A DNA stretch of 64,000 nucleotides from Nocardia macrotermitis (GCF_009604405.1 NZ_WEGK01000001.1:62001-126000), one strand, 5' to 3'. Numbered from the stretch's first letter, positions 1-9,356 are shown. Notes: a model not told the origin generated them from the sequence alone. Numbers and translations: made by a program.

Positions 1-149
1 CACTCGGCGGCTTCGAGCCCGGCACCCTCCCGTCGGCCAGCCGGAAGTCTGTCACCCTCGGGCTCTGCTCCTCCGGAACTCTCGGTGACGGCCGGCTCCG
101 GATCGGCCTCCGAGACCTCCGGCCCCGGCTTCAACTGCGATGTCGACAT
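1..149 (-). CDS. Partial N-terminus of probable Mce-associated protein
   Basis: A minus-strand reading frame starts at ATG 147-149 and stays open to the left edge (49 codons). A good ribosome site (AGGAG, seven bases before the ATG) supports the start. The visible part begins MSTSQLKPGPEVSEADPEP and is rich in Pro, Glu and Ala, with no hydrophobic stretch yet. It begins 32 bases after the mceF stop on the same strand. Genes at this position in actinobacterial mce operons usually encode Mce-associated proteins with an acidic, disordered N-terminus followed by one membrane helix. The identification is therefore from position and composition; the diagnostic part lies outside the window. Confidence 0.5.
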   Translation of the reverse strand, partial: MSTSQLKPGPEVSEADPEPAVTESSGGAEPEGDRLPAGRREGAGLEAAE

Positions 150-181
150 CGGTCCACTCCTGAAATATGTTGCCGGGAAGG

Positions 182-1414
182 TTATTTCGGTGGAAGGTAG
201 GGCTCGGGTACGCCGCCGTAGGGCGTGGGAATCGACCATCGTCCCTGCGGTGTCGGATCGGTGGTGGCGAGCGGGTTCACGCCGGGCGGCAGCTGGGCGG
301 TGTCGTCGCCGGGCGGCTGCGGCGCGTTGCGCGCACCGCGCACCACCAGGCTCGGGTCCGGGTCCGTGCAGAAGGTGTACAGATACGGCTCGGGGTAGTT
401 CGGCACGGTGATGGGTTTGCGGGGCAGGTTGTAGTCGCATTGTTTGCGGGGGTACAGATTCACCAGCGCCCACACCGCGTTGTCGTGAAATGCCTTGGCC
501 AGCGCGTCGACCGCCGAGCCCGGACGTTGTTGCGGGAAGAAGAATTCCCGCATCGCCGGGACGTGCAGATACGACATCTGCGCGACGGTGGCGAGATTGC
601 CGAGCAGTTGCACCATCGTGGGCGAGTTGTCCGCGATGATCTGATCCATCGCATGCAGCGCCCGCGGACTCTCGCTGACCAGCGTCCGATATCCGCCGGT
701 CATCCGGTCCACCCCGGCGGCGGTCCGATCCAGGTTCGCGACGGTCGCACCCAGCCCCGGGGCCAGATCACGCACCGTCGAGAGCACGATCTCGCTGTTG
801 TGCAGCAGCCCGACCGTCTGCGGCAGCACCGACCCCAGGGTCGTGATCAGGAAGGTGCCGCCCTGGATGATCGCGGCCAGTTTCTCCGGGGCCTGCGGAC
901 TGCCGCCCAGTTCGTGCACGATGGACGCGAGTTTCGCCGGATCCAGTTGTACGACAGCGCCGTTCATATCGCCGAGCAGTTGCGCGAGGGTCACCGGTGA
1001 GGAGGTCCGGTCGGCGCTCACCGTCGCGCCGTCGTGCAGATACGGTCCCGCCGAGGTTTGCGGGACGAAATCCAGGTACTGCTCACCGGCGGGTGAGAGC
1101 GCGGCCACCCGGGCGGTGCTGTCGGCCGGTATCCGCACCGAACTGTCGATCGCGGCCACCGCCACCACGACGCCGTCGGCGATATCCACGGATCTCACCT
1201 CACCGACCCGCACGCCGCGCACGGTCACATCCCGGTTCGGTTGCAGCCCACCCGATTCCGCGAAGCGCACGCGCACGACGTACGTCGATCGGAACGGATC
1301 CGCCTGTAACGACCCGAAAACCAGGTAAGCGGCCCCCAGCACCGTCGTCAGCACCAATGCGAGCCACGAAACGGTCAGCCGGTGTCCCGCAAGGTATTTC
1401 GCAGCCGTGCTCAT
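182..1414 (-). CDS. mceF: MCE family protein, MceF position
   Basis: 410 aa, sixth and last MCE protein of the operon. It has an N-terminal membrane anchor (about residues 10-30) and then the MCE domain with the typical NRDVTVRGVRVGEVRSVDI segment. A long helical region follows, and then a C-terminal tail rich in Pro, Thr and Tyr. The start at ATG 1414 (MSTAAKYLAG) puts the anchor at the very N-terminus; the frame is open further upstream but would overlap mceE. MCE proteins form periplasmic hexamers that carry lipids or sterols from the envelope to an ABC permease. The F-type tail and last position match other actinobacterial operons. The transported lipid cannot be read from the sequence. 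Confidence 0.9.
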   Translation of the reverse strand: MSTAAKYLAGHRLTVSWLALVLTTVLGAAYLVFGSLQADPFRSTYVVRVRFAESGGLQPNRDVTVRGVRVGEVRSVDIADGVVVAVAAIDSSVRIPADSTARVAALSPAGEQYLDFVPQTSAGPYLHDGATVSADRTSSPVTLAQLLGDMNGAVVQLDPAKLASIVHELGGSPQAPEKLAAIIQGGTFLITTLGSVLPQTVGLLHNSEIVLSTVRDLAPGLGATVANLDRTAAGVDRMTGGYRTLVSESPRALHAMDQIIADNSPTMVQLLGNLATVAQMSYLHVPAMREFFFPQQRPGSAVDALAKAFHDNAVWALVNLYPRKQCDYNLPRKPITVPNYPEPYLYTFCTDPDPSLVVRGARNAPQPPGDDTAQLPPGVNPLATTDPTPQGRWSIPTPYGGVPEPYLPPK

Positions 1415-1443
1415 TCGTTCACCGAGCCCCCGCCGCCGCGCGT

Positions 1444-2553
1444 TCACCGTCCGGGCCCGATCACTCGATCGCGCAAGCGCTGCAACGTATATGCCAGTGA
1501 TCCGACGAAATTCGCCCAATCGGTCTGCTCCGGAATGCGGGCCTGATCGTTCCCCGGAAAATTCGGATCGGGTACCGCACCGATCGCGATCTTGGTGACG
1601 TCCGCGTCCGCACCCGCACCGGTGGACGAAGCCACTTTGCCGCCGACGATCCCGATCGATGCGTTCAGTACGTTCAGGTCGAGTCCCGGCTGATTGGCGG
1701 CGGCGTTCAATCCGGCCGACAGATTGTTCATATCCGTGATGAGACTGCGTTTTCCGGTCCCGTTCACCGACGGAAACTTCTCCAGTTCCCCGGCGATCCG
1801 GCTCAATCGGGCCGCGAGATCGACGATGTTCTGCGTATTGTCACCGACAGCTTGCACGGCCGGACCCGCCGCGGCCACCGCCGCGTTCACCGTCGACTGC
1901 TGCGCGGCGATGGTATCGGTCAGCGCCCCGGTGTCGCGGATCGCGGCCCGAATCTGATCGGACCGCTGCGACAGCGTGTGCACCAGGGTCGAAGTCTGGG
2001 AGATCAAGTCCGCCAAGCGATTTCCGCGACCGCCCAGATCAGCCCCGAGCCCGTTGACGACCTTCGCCAGATCGCGGACCGCGCCGCCGTTCACCAGCAG
2101 CGCCGCCCGGCTCAGGACCGCTTCGATAGTCGCCGCGTCCGAGGTCGAGGATTCCGGGATGACCGAACCATCGTGCAGCAGTGCGGATCCCGCGCCGTCG
2201 GGTGGTGTCAACGCGACGAAGACATCGCCCATCGGTGTGGCCGAACGCAATTCGGCCGTGGTGCCGACGGGCAGCTCCACACCCGACCGAATACGCAACG
2301 AGACCACAGCGGTGAAATCACGCGCACGCATATCCTCGACCTCACCGATATCCGCGCCCTGCAACTTGACCTTGGCCTTGGTCGGCAGATTGAGCGCATT
2401 GGCGAAATTCGCGGTGATCAGGTAGCTGTGCGCGCCGACCGACGGGGCGGGCAACGGCAGTGAATCCAGTCCCGCCGAACACGCCGTCGTCGTGAGCGCA
2501 CCGGCCATCGCCGCCGCGCTCAGTCCGCGCCGAAGACGCTGTCCGCCAGTCAT
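1444..2553 (-). CDS. mceE: MCE family lipoprotein, MceE position
   Basis: 369 aa. The start at ATG 2553 overlaps the mceD stop by four bases (ATGA), which indicates translational coupling. The N-terminus has a twin-Arg, Ala-rich hydrophobic stretch ending in TTTAC, so Cys25 is the likely lipidated residue. The lipobox is imperfect because Thr sits at -3. This fits MceE, the LprK-type lipoprotein subunit of actinobacterial mce operons. The MCE domain (about residues 38-115, containing KVKLQGADIGEVEDM) is followed by a long helical region with many Ala, Leu and Gln residues. Role: one of six subunits of the envelope lipid-transfer needle. Confidence 0.9.
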   Translation of the reverse strand: MTGGQRLRRGLSAAAMAGALTTTACSAGLDSLPLPAPSVGAHSYLITANFANALNLPTKAKVKLQGADIGEVEDMRARDFTAVVSLRIRSGVELPVGTTAELRSATPMGDVFVALTPPDGAGSALLHDGSVIPESSTSDAATIEAVLSRAALLVNGGAVRDLAKVVNGLGADLGGRGNRLADLISQTSTLVHTLSQRSDQIRAAIRDTGALTDTIAAQQSTVNAAVAAAGPAVQAVGDNTQNIVDLAARLSRIAGELEKFPSVNGTGKRSLITDMNNLSAGLNAAANQPGLDLNVLNASIGIVGGKVASSTGAGADADVTKIAIGAVPDPNFPGNDQARIPEQTDWANFVGSLAYTLQRLRDRVIGPGR

Positions 2554-3674
2554 TTCCGCATCCCTGCGATTCCGGCCAACATCGCGGTGACCCCGAAATC
2601 CGGGCCCATGTCCGACGCCTTTCCGGTCGCGCATCCCAGCTGTTTCAGTTGCAGTAGATTGCACACCTGTTTCACCATCTGGCCGTCGAGCGCGATCTTG
2701 TCGATGTTCACGTGCACGCGTCCGGCACCGGCCTGCTGATCGATCGCGTTGTAGGCGTTGTCGGTGACGAGCGGGAACAGGTCCAGGAATTCGCCGATAC
2801 TGCCCTGATAGTCCGCCAGACTCCGCAGCAGTACGTTCGCATCGGAGGCGGTGCCGGACAGCGTGCCGCGTTCGGCCTGCATGAGATCCGCTGTCTGCGT
2901 GAGGATCTGGTCCAACTTGGTCCCGGTGTCCCCGGACCCGAGGTTCAACTCGGCGAGCATATCGCTCATCTGGTGGACGGCCGCGGCGAAGGAGCGGACC
3001 TTCTGGTCGTTGGTCGCGGCGGTGGCGGTCAGCGAGTTCAGATCGTTCACGATCCGCGTGATGGCATTCCTGCTCGCCGCCCCGCCGTCGTCACCCATGC
3101 GCAGCGCACGGGACAACTCGTCCAGCGCGGCCTTGATATCCCCGCCGTTGTGTGCGGTCGTCGACGCGCCGAGATCGACCATATTCGCCAGGGGCCCACC
3201 GCCCTTGCCGTCTCCGCCGAGCGCACGGGACAATCTGTCGGCGGTGGACAACAGGCTGTCGAATTCGACCGGCGTGCGCGTCCGCTCGACCGGCAGCACG
3301 GTGCCGTCACGCAATACCGGCCCGGTCCGGTAGGCGGGGGTGAATTCGATGTGCCGATCGGTGAGCACCGAATCCGAGACCGTCACCGCCTTCGCAGTCG
3401 CCGGAATCCGGATCGCCCGATCGACGGTCATCCGCACCTCGACGAAATCACCACGCTCGGTGATGCTGTCGATCCTGCCGACCCGAATACCGAGCACCTC
3501 CACCGGATTTCCGCTGTACAGCCCGGCCGCATCGGCGAATTGCGCTGTCACCGTGATGGTTCCACTGCCCAGCTGGCTCAGCGGCACGCTCGCCACACCG
3601 AGCACCGCGGCCACCGCGACGAGAACCGCGGCCTTCACCCACCGCGGCACATCCGCGATCCGCGCCGCACTCAT
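2550..3674 (-). CDS. mceD: MCE family protein, MceD position
   Basis: 374 aa. The start at ATG 3674 (MSAARIADVPRW) overlaps the mceC stop as ATGA, and the stop overlaps the mceE start, so the three genes are probably translationally coupled. One N-terminal membrane helix (about residues 13-30) is followed by an MCE domain with NPVEVLGIRVGRIDSI. A helical middle and a Cys-containing end (VCNLLQLKQLGCATG) complete the protein. The order and length match MceD of actinobacterial operons. Predicted to be an exported, membrane-anchored subunit of the Mce lipid transporter. Confidence 0.9.
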   Translation of the reverse strand: MSAARIADVPRWVKAAVLVAVAAVLGVASVPLSQLGSGTITVTAQFADAAGLYSGNPVEVLGIRVGRIDSITERGDFVEVRMTVDRAIRIPATAKAVTVSDSVLTDRHIEFTPAYRTGPVLRDGTVLPVERTRTPVEFDSLLSTADRLSRALGGDGKGGGPLANMVDLGASTTAHNGGDIKAALDELSRALRMGDDGGAASRNAITRIVNDLNSLTATAATNDQKVRSFAAAVHQMSDMLAELNLGSGDTGTKLDQILTQTADLMQAERGTLSGTASDANVLLRSLADYQGSIGEFLDLFPLVTDNAYNAIDQQAGAGRVHVNIDKIALDGQMVKQVCNLLQLKQLGCATGKASDMGPDFGVTAMLAGIAGMRK

Positions 3675-4699
3675 CGGCATTCCTCCGAATACGGCGAGAT
3701 GTGCACCTGCGGTGCGCGTCCCACGAGTGTGCACATGAACGAATCGAGGAACGCTCCGGACGAGGCGGTCGCGTCCAACTCGGGCCCGGTGCCGGTGAGA
3801 TTGGCCCAGGACCGCCACGGAACCGGCAGGGCCTGAAGGATATTGCGCAACAGATCGTCGTGCCTGCTCAGCATGGCGGTGATCTCCCGCAAATTACCAA
3901 GCAGCGCACGGATTTCGGGCTGATCCCGCACAGCCAGCGGGGTGAGCCGGTCCACGAGTGTCGTGGTGGCAGCGACCATGGACTCGATCGCCTGTTTGCG
4001 GGCCACGAGTTCGCGCAGCAGGTCTCCGCCCTGACCGAACAGGACTCCCAGATCGGCCTGCTGGCTGTTCAGCACGCCGGTCAGCTTGCTGGTGGCCGTC
4101 AGCAGCGTGCCGATCTGGCCGCGTCGTTCGGCGATCACCGTCGAGAGTGTCCGGACGTTCTGCAGCACCGACGGAATCAGCGCGGGCAGCCCGTTCAGCT
4201 TGCCGGTCAGATCCGTCAGCGCCTTGGCCACCTGGTCCGCGTCGACCTGGTCGAAGGTCGTCGTGGCGTCGGCGAGCGCCGATTCCAGATCGTAGGGAAC
4301 ACCGCTGTGCTGCAAGGGAATCCGATTCGAATCTCCGGAACCGGCCGGATCGAGTTCGACGTAGCGGTTGCCCAGCAGCGTTGTGAGTTTGATCGCGGCG
4401 GTGGTATCCGCACCCAGATGCACCGAGCGATGGATGCTCAGCGTCACCGCGACATGACCGTCCGCGAGCCGGATCGTCGTGACCTGCCCGACCGGCACCC
4501 CGGCGATGGTCACCCGGTCCCCCGCGCCGAGCTGCGCCGCCTGCGCGAAATCGACCCGCACATCCCGGTCCCCGAAATTCATCGAATTGACCACCAGGGC
4601 GATCACGATCGCCGCCGTCAGCCCGCCGAGTGCGAGCAGACCCAGCGACACCCGGTTGTATTCTTCGAGTGGCTTTGCCCGCCAACGGAATCCGCGCAT
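3671..4699 (-). CDS. mceC: MCE family protein, MceC position
   Basis: 342 aa. The start at ATG 4699 (MRGFRWRAKPLEEYN) is preferred because AGGTGAGG lies just before it. An in-frame ATG at 4714 would overlap mceB. A membrane anchor at about residues 18-38 precedes the MCE domain, which contains LGAGDRVTIAGVPVGQVTTI. The helical region carries several short repeats of Leu, Val and Asp typical of MceC. The C-terminus has two Cys (FMCTLVGR and YSEECR), possibly a disulfide. Third gene of the A-F order. Confidence 0.9.
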   Translation of the reverse strand: MRGFRWRAKPLEEYNRVSLGLLALGGLTAAIVIALVVNSMNFGDRDVRVDFAQAAQLGAGDRVTIAGVPVGQVTTIRLADGHVAVTLSIHRSVHLGADTTAAIKLTTLLGNRYVELDPAGSGDSNRIPLQHSGVPYDLESALADATTTFDQVDADQVAKALTDLTGKLNGLPALIPSVLQNVRTLSTVIAERRGQIGTLLTATSKLTGVLNSQQADLGVLFGQGGDLLRELVARKQAIESMVAATTTLVDRLTPLAVRDQPEIRALLGNLREITAMLSRHDDLLRNILQALPVPWRSWANLTGTGPELDATASSGAFLDSFMCTLVGRAPQVHISPYSEECR

Positions 4700-4704
4700 C
4701 CGCC

Positions 4705-5742
4705 TCACCTGCACTTGGCCGTATGCTTGACGACTCCGCCCGGAGTCAGCGCCGCCAGGATGCCCGGAATCAGCGGCGACATCCCAGGTGCCAGTGAGAA
4801 GGTCACATCGCAGATATCCGCATCCGCGTATCCGCCCTCCTGGGTGATGCGAGCCAGACCCTTCAGAATGAGCGGCAGGTTGAAACCCATCACACCGAAC
4901 TTGTATTTGTTGTCCAGAAGATGTTGCGCGAAGCCCGGATTCCGGTTCAGGAACGCCTCGAGCGCGGGCTGATCGGTATCGACGATCCGCGCGACCCGAT
5001 CGACCGCCTGCGAGAGATGATCCACCGAACCCAGTAGCGAGTCCTTGTTCCGTTGCAGCCCTTCGAATATCGCGCGCGTCCGGCCGATGACGGTGGTGAG
5101 GTCGCCGCTCTGCGCGGCGAGGCCGTCGACGATCGTGGTGAGGTTCGTGATCACCTGTCCCAGCACCTGATCGGGCCCGGCGAAGGATTGCGCGAGCTGG
5201 GTGGTCTCGGCGACCAGGGCGGTCAGCGAACCGTTGTCGCCCTGTAGCGCCTTGATCAGCGCCTGGGTGATGTTGTCGACCGCGCTGCGATCCAGGGTGC
5301 CGAACAGCGGCTCGAATCCCTCGAGCAGCTTGGAGATATCGAAGGACGGTTCGGTATTCGCGACCGGGATGACCGCACCGGGTCGCAGCGCCACCGGGTT
5401 GCCGCGCGTGCCCCGGGACAGGCCCAGATATCGCTGCCCGATCAGATTCTGATACGTCACCGAGACGACCGTGGTGCCGAAAAGTGTTTGCTCACGCTGG
5501 ATTTCGAATCCCACCCGGGCCCGATTGCCGTCGAGTTCGATCGAGTCCACCCGGCCCACCCGCACCCCGGCCATCCGGACATCGTCACCGGTACTCAACC
5601 CCGACACATCGGTGAACACGGCCGAATACTTCGCCGTCGCCCCGCTCACGCCGCGTTCGAGGGTGACGATGACGGTCCACGACAGCAGTGCCGACACGAT
5701 CACGAAAACGACCAGGACCAGCAGCGACCGTCGATAACTCAC
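4705..5742 (-). CDS. mceB: MCE family protein, MceB position
   Basis: 345 aa with a GTG start at 5742 that overlaps the mceA stop (GTGA). An N-terminal membrane helix (residues about 7-27) leads into an MCE domain containing TGDDVRMAGVRVGRVDSIEL. The protein ends in a short tail with Cys in DICDVTF and TAKCR, as in the neighbouring Mce subunits. Length and order fit MceB. Subunit of the envelope lipid-import complex. Confidence 0.9.
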   Translation of the reverse strand: MSYRRSLLVLVVFVIVSALLSWTVIVTLERGVSGATAKYSAVFTDVSGLSTGDDVRMAGVRVGRVDSIELDGNRARVGFEIQREQTLFGTTVVSVTYQNLIGQRYLGLSRGTRGNPVALRPGAVIPVANTEPSFDISKLLEGFEPLFGTLDRSAVDNITQALIKALQGDNGSLTALVAETTQLAQSFAGPDQVLGQVITNLTTIVDGLAAQSGDLTTVIGRTRAIFEGLQRNKDSLLGSVDHLSQAVDRVARIVDTDQPALEAFLNRNPGFAQHLLDNKYKFGVMGFNLPLILKGLARITQEGGYADADICDVTFSLAPGMSPLIPGILAALTPGGVVKHTAKCR

Positions 5743-7028
5743 CGCGCGCCCCCGCTCGGATCGGCGGTGACCGTGACTTTCGCCCCGCGAGCCAACGGCC
5801 CGAACAGGATGTCGGCGGCCGCATTCGGTGTCCCGCCGAGAATCTCGGCGATCTGCCGCTGTTCGGTCGCACTGCCGGCCGGGCCGATATCGGTCGCCGA
5901 CCGATCATCCGGACGAAACGCACTGGGCTGCACGGCATTCGACGCAGAGCCGGGTGCGGTCGAACAACTGGTCCCCACCAGGGCTCCGTAACGCGGACAG
6001 TCCGCGCGGGTGTACTGCCGGTTCGGGGTCAACTGCACGATCACCTTCGCGGTAACCCGCTGCACCCGCGGATCGAAGGTGTGGTTGAACTTGTCGCTCA
6101 TCCGGATCACCGAACTGCTGATCTGCGGGAAGTGGCTCGCCCCGTCGCCCAGCACGTCCAGCGCGGGCGACAGGTTCGAGGTGATGAAGATCAGCCGATC
6201 ACTGTTGTGTCCCAAGGCATTTCCGACCGTGTCGAAGGTGTGCGCACCACCGGTGAGCAGAGCGGTCAGCTGCTCCCGTTCCCGGGCGACCGTCAGCATC
6301 GGCCCGACGGTGTGATGCAGCGTGTCCAGCAGTTCCGGCGCGGTCACCCGCACCTCGCGCAGCGCGGCCGAGAGCGCGTCGAGCGCGGAGGGAGCAGCCT
6401 GGACCGAGATCACCTTGTTCAGCTCGATGACGATCTCGCGCAGTTGCGCGCCCGCGTCCGCGAGCGAGGCCCCGCGCCCCGAGGTGGCCTCGGCCAGCGT
6501 CTCCAGCATCCCGACGGCGGTATCGGTCTGATCCCGGCCCACTGCGGCCAGGATCCGGCGCAGCTGATCCAGCGAGGTCTGCAACCGCACGGTCGCCCGG
6601 CTGTGATCCTGCCGGATCAGCTCACCGCCGGTCACCGCGGCCGCGGATCCGTTGTACAGCAACTGAATCGACGGCACGGCGAACACGTTGCTCGGCACCA
6701 CCCGAGCTGTCACCGACCGCGGGATCTGCCCGGCATAGCGCGGATCGAGTTGAATGCGCACCGCGTTCATACCCGGCTCGGACGCGGGCGCGACCCCGGT
6801 CACCAGCCCGACCCGCACGCCCAGATACTTCACATCCGATTTCGCGGGCAGCCCGTCGCCGACATCGGCCAGTATCGCGGTGACCGGCACGGTGCGTCGG
6901 AACGCGCCGCGCGAGACCTCGACCATCGTCGTGGCCACCCCGGCCACGACGATCAGGAAGCAGATGCCGCTGAGCAGCAGCCGCCACGCCGAGGGCCCGC
7001 GCCCGTCGGGCTCGAACAGAATGGACAC
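5739..7028 (-). CDS. mceA: MCE family protein, MceA position
   Basis: 429 aa, first MCE gene of the operon, GTG start at 7028 (MSILFEPDGRG). A membrane anchor at about residues 14-35 precedes an MCE domain with KSDVKYLGVRVGLVTGVA. The C-terminal half holds a longer helical region, and the Cys pair DCPRYGALVGTSC is typical of MceA. In other actinobacteria mceA is preceded by yrbEA and yrbEB, which encode the ABC permeases. Here the gene upstream, only 32 bp away, is a ferredoxin. Transport would therefore need permeases and the Mkl/MceG ATPase from elsewhere in the genome. Confidence 0.92.
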   Translation of the reverse strand: MSILFEPDGRGPSAWRLLLSGICFLIVVAGVATTMVEVSRGAFRRTVPVTAILADVGDGLPAKSDVKYLGVRVGLVTGVAPASEPGMNAVRIQLDPRYAGQIPRSVTARVVPSNVFAVPSIQLLYNGSAAAVTGGELIRQDHSRATVRLQTSLDQLRRILAAVGRDQTDTAVGMLETLAEATSGRGASLADAGAQLREIVIELNKVISVQAAPSALDALSAALREVRVTAPELLDTLHHTVGPMLTVAREREQLTALLTGGAHTFDTVGNALGHNSDRLIFITSNLSPALDVLGDGASHFPQISSSVIRMSDKFNHTFDPRVQRVTAKVIVQLTPNRQYTRADCPRYGALVGTSCSTAPGSASNAVQPSAFRPDDRSATDIGPAGSATEQRQIAEILGGTPNAAADILFGPLARGAKVTVTADPSGGAR

Positions 7029-7060
7029 CGGTCACTCGCTCCCGTGCCCGCGACGCACTC

Positions 7061-7261
7061 TCACGATGCCGGACCTCCGAGCGAAATCGCCAGTGTCGGA
7101 CAGGCATCCACGGCCATGCGTACTTTCGGCTCGAGGTCCGCGGGTGGATTCGGCTGCACGACGGCGGACAGGTCGTCCGCACCGACCTCGAAGACGGTCG
7201 GCGCGATACTCGCGCACAGTGCGTGGCCCTCACACCTGCGCGGATCGATGTGTATCTCCAT
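7061..7261 (-). CDS. [3Fe-4S] ferredoxin, P450 redox partner type
   Basis: 66 aa. The start at ATG 7261 (MEIHIDPRRC) is fixed by GGAGG five bases upstream, although the frame is open to 7285. Cluster ligands are Cys10 and Cys16 in CEGHALC, and Cys54 followed by Pro. His13 occupies the place of the Cys that would make a [4Fe-4S] cluster, so a [3Fe-4S] cluster is expected. Such ferredoxins pass single electrons from an NADPH reductase to P450s. The gene lies between the SDR and mceA in what looks like one transcript, so the natural partner is the P450 at 8082-9356. Confidence 0.92.
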   Translation of the reverse strand: MEIHIDPRRCEGHALCASIAPTVFEVGADDLSAVVQPNPPADLEPKVRMAVDACPTLAISLGGPAS

Positions 7262-7294
7262 GATTTCCTCCGAAATACCGATCACGCCGACCGG

Positions 7295-8065
7295 TCAGAT
7301 GTACAGACCGCCGTTGACGCCGATCAGCTGCCCGGTGACGAAACCCGCACTGTCCGAACACAAGTACGCGCACGCGGCCGCCACGTCCTCGGGCGTGCCG
7401 ACCCGCCGCACCGGCGTCATCGGCGCGATCACCTCCACACCCGGGAAGAACCCCGCCGCGGTGGCCTGCTGCGCCATCGGCGTATCGATGATCGAGGGCG
7501 GAATGCTGTTGACGGTAATGCCTTTCGGCGACAGTTCCGCCGCCAGCGCCTTGGTCAGGCCGATGACGCCGCCCTTGGAAGCGACGTAGTGCGCCATGTT
7601 CTTCGCGCCGGATTGCGCACTCGAGGAGGAGATCGTCACGATGCGTCCCCAGCCCGCGGCGACCATATCCGGAACAACGGCCTGAATACACGCGAAGGTG
7701 CCGTTCAAATTGACCGCCAGAATGCGATTCCACTGCTCCCGGGTGATCTCCTCGAACGCGGTGTACTCCTCCACCCCGGCGCTGGTGACCACGATCTGCA
7801 CCGGCCCGAAGTCCTTGCGCACCAGGCGAACCGCCGCCGCCACCGCTTCGGCGTCGGCCACGTCCACCTGATAGGCGACCGCGCGCAGACCGTCGGCCAC
7901 CAGTTCGGCCGCCGCCTTCCGCACGGCCTCACCGCTCAGATCGAACAGCGCTACCCGGTGGGATTCCCGCGCAAGCTTTCGCGCAATCGCCAGGCCGATG
8001 CCCGAAGCAGCACCACTGACAATTGCCACGCGTGACGAATTCTCCCCGCCATCGTTCCCGTCCAT
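7295..8065 (-). CDS. SDR family NAD(P)-dependent oxidoreductase
   Basis: 256 aa classical short-chain dehydrogenase. The dinucleotide motif GAASGIG is at residues 18-24. The catalytic residues are visible as NLNG, TISSSS and YVASK. The C-terminal GFVTGQLIGVNGG is typical of FabG-like enzymes. The start at 8065 has GAGG seven bases upstream. The gene begins 16 bp after the P450 stop and ends 33 bp before the ferredoxin start, so it is probably co-transcribed. It likely oxidises a hydroxyl made by the P450 or acts on the lipid carried by the Mce system. The substrate is not known. Confidence 0.9.
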   Translation of the reverse strand: MDGNDGGENSSRVAIVSGAASGIGLAIARKLARESHRVALFDLSGEAVRKAAAELVADGLRAVAYQVDVADAEAVAAAVRLVRKDFGPVQIVVTSAGVEEYTAFEEITREQWNRILAVNLNGTFACIQAVVPDMVAAGWGRIVTISSSSAQSGAKNMAHYVASKGGVIGLTKALAAELSPKGITVNSIPPSIIDTPMAQQATAAGFFPGVEVIAPMTPVRRVGTPEDVAAACAYLCSDSAGFVTGQLIGVNGGLYI

Positions 8066-8081
8066 CGGTTGTCCTCGCTCG

Positions 8082-9356
8082 TCATTTCGCGTCCGTGCCG
8101 ACCGGAGTGAATTCGATGTGCAACGAACTCAAACCGCGCAGGACATAGGTCGGCTCGTAGCCGAAATTGCGGGCGCCCGCCGGGCCGTGGTCGGTCTCGG
8201 AGATCCGGATGTCCCGCATCCGGTGCAGGATCCGTTCGAAGCTGACCCGAGATTCCATGCGCGCCAACGGACCTCCCGGACAGGTGTGGATGCCGCGGGC
8301 GAACGAGATGTGCTCGCGGGCGTTGGGCCGATCGAGCACGAACTCGCCCGGATTCTCGAAGCGCGACGGATCGCGGTTCGCCGCGCCGGGCAGCACCATG
8401 ACCATGCTGCCCGCCGGAACCTCCACGCCGCCCAGCGTGGTGGCCTCGCAGGCCAGCCGGAAATCGGTCTTGACCGGTGCTTCCAGCCGCAGGCATTCCT
8501 CCACGAAACTGCCGATGCGGTCGATGTCCGCGCGCAACTCGTCCTGGAGTTCCGAGTTCTCCGCGAGCACCCGCAGACCGGCGGTCATGAGTTTGGCGGT
8601 GGTCTCCTGTCCGGCGGCGAACAGGAACGAGGCCAGGTGCACCAGATCTGCGACCTCCGGCAGCGAACCGTCCGGGAATCGCGCGGATGCCAAGGCGGAC
8701 AACACGTCCGAGCCTGGTTCGCGTCGCCGTTCGGTGAGGTAGCCGGTGAAGCGTTCGGCCAGGAATTCCAGCGGATTGCCGACCATCACCTCGTCGTCGA
8801 TCGCGCCCGGCGGCGTGGTGTTCGACAGCACCCGCCGGAATTCCAGGAAGTCCTCCTCCGGCACGCCCAGCAGATTGGCGATCACCAGCATGGCGAAGGG
8901 TTGCGCGTAGTTGCGCAGGAATTCGACCCGGCCCTGCCCGATGAACTCGTCGAGCATGCGGTCCGCCTGCACCCACATGAATTCCTCGTTCTCCCGCAGG
9001 CGGCGCGGGGTGAACAGGGCCTTGAGCAGGTCGCGGTGCATGGTGTGCTTCGGCTGATCGAAGGTGACCATGTGCTCGTGCAGCGGGAACGCCTCGCGGT
9101 GTTTCTCGATCAACGCGGCGATATCGCCCTCGGCCGGATCGAACGGCAGCCCCGGAAACGGGCCGGTCGGGGCGATGCAACTGGAGAAGGTCTCGTGCTT
9201 GCGGTAGACCTCCACGGCCGCGTCGTACCCGGTCACGGCCAGTACGCCGTGGTGCGGCTCGCGCGCCACCGGACACCGCGCCCGCAGCGATTCGAAGTAG
9301 GGGTAGGGGTTCTCGACAATCGATTTGTCGGTGAAGAAGTCGATCTCATCGAACAT
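8082..9356 (-). CDS. Cytochrome P450
   Basis: 424 aa from ATG 9356 (MFDEIDFFTD), with an alternative ATG at 9395; neither has a strong ribosome site. All canonical P450 signatures are present. The I-helix reads FAAGQETTAK with the acid-Thr pair, the K-helix EECLRLEAP supplies ExxR, and the heme loop is FARGIHTCPGG with the axial Cys. The enzyme is soluble, like other bacterial class I P450s, and would take electrons from the nearby ferredoxin. It is the first gene of a probable operon continuing through SDR, ferredoxin and mceA-F. A repeated TGCTnAGCA array sits just upstream. Confidence 0.93.
   Translation of the reverse strand: MFDEIDFFTDKSIVENPYPYFESLRARCPVAREPHHGVLAVTGYDAAVEVYRKHETFSSCIAPTGPFPGLPFDPAEGDIAALIEKHREAFPLHEHMVTFDQPKHTMHRDLLKALFTPRRLRENEEFMWVQADRMLDEFIGQGRVEFLRNYAQPFAMLVIANLLGVPEEDFLEFRRVLSNTTPPGAIDDEVMVGNPLEFLAERFTGYLTERRREPGSDVLSALASARFPDGSLPEVADLVHLASFLFAAGQETTAKLMTAGLRVLAENSELQDELRADIDRIGSFVEECLRLEAPVKTDFRLACEATTLGGVEVPAGSMVMVLPGAANRDPSRFENPGEFVLDRPNAREHISFARGIHTCPGGPLARMESRVSFERILHRMRDIRISETDHGPAGARNFGYEPTYVLRGLSSLHIEFTPVGTDAK

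Noticed and set aside
5688..7589. 633-codon plus-strand open frame
   Set aside because: Antisense to mceA and ferredoxin, rich in Arg, His and Gln, typical of a shadow frame in high-GC DNA.
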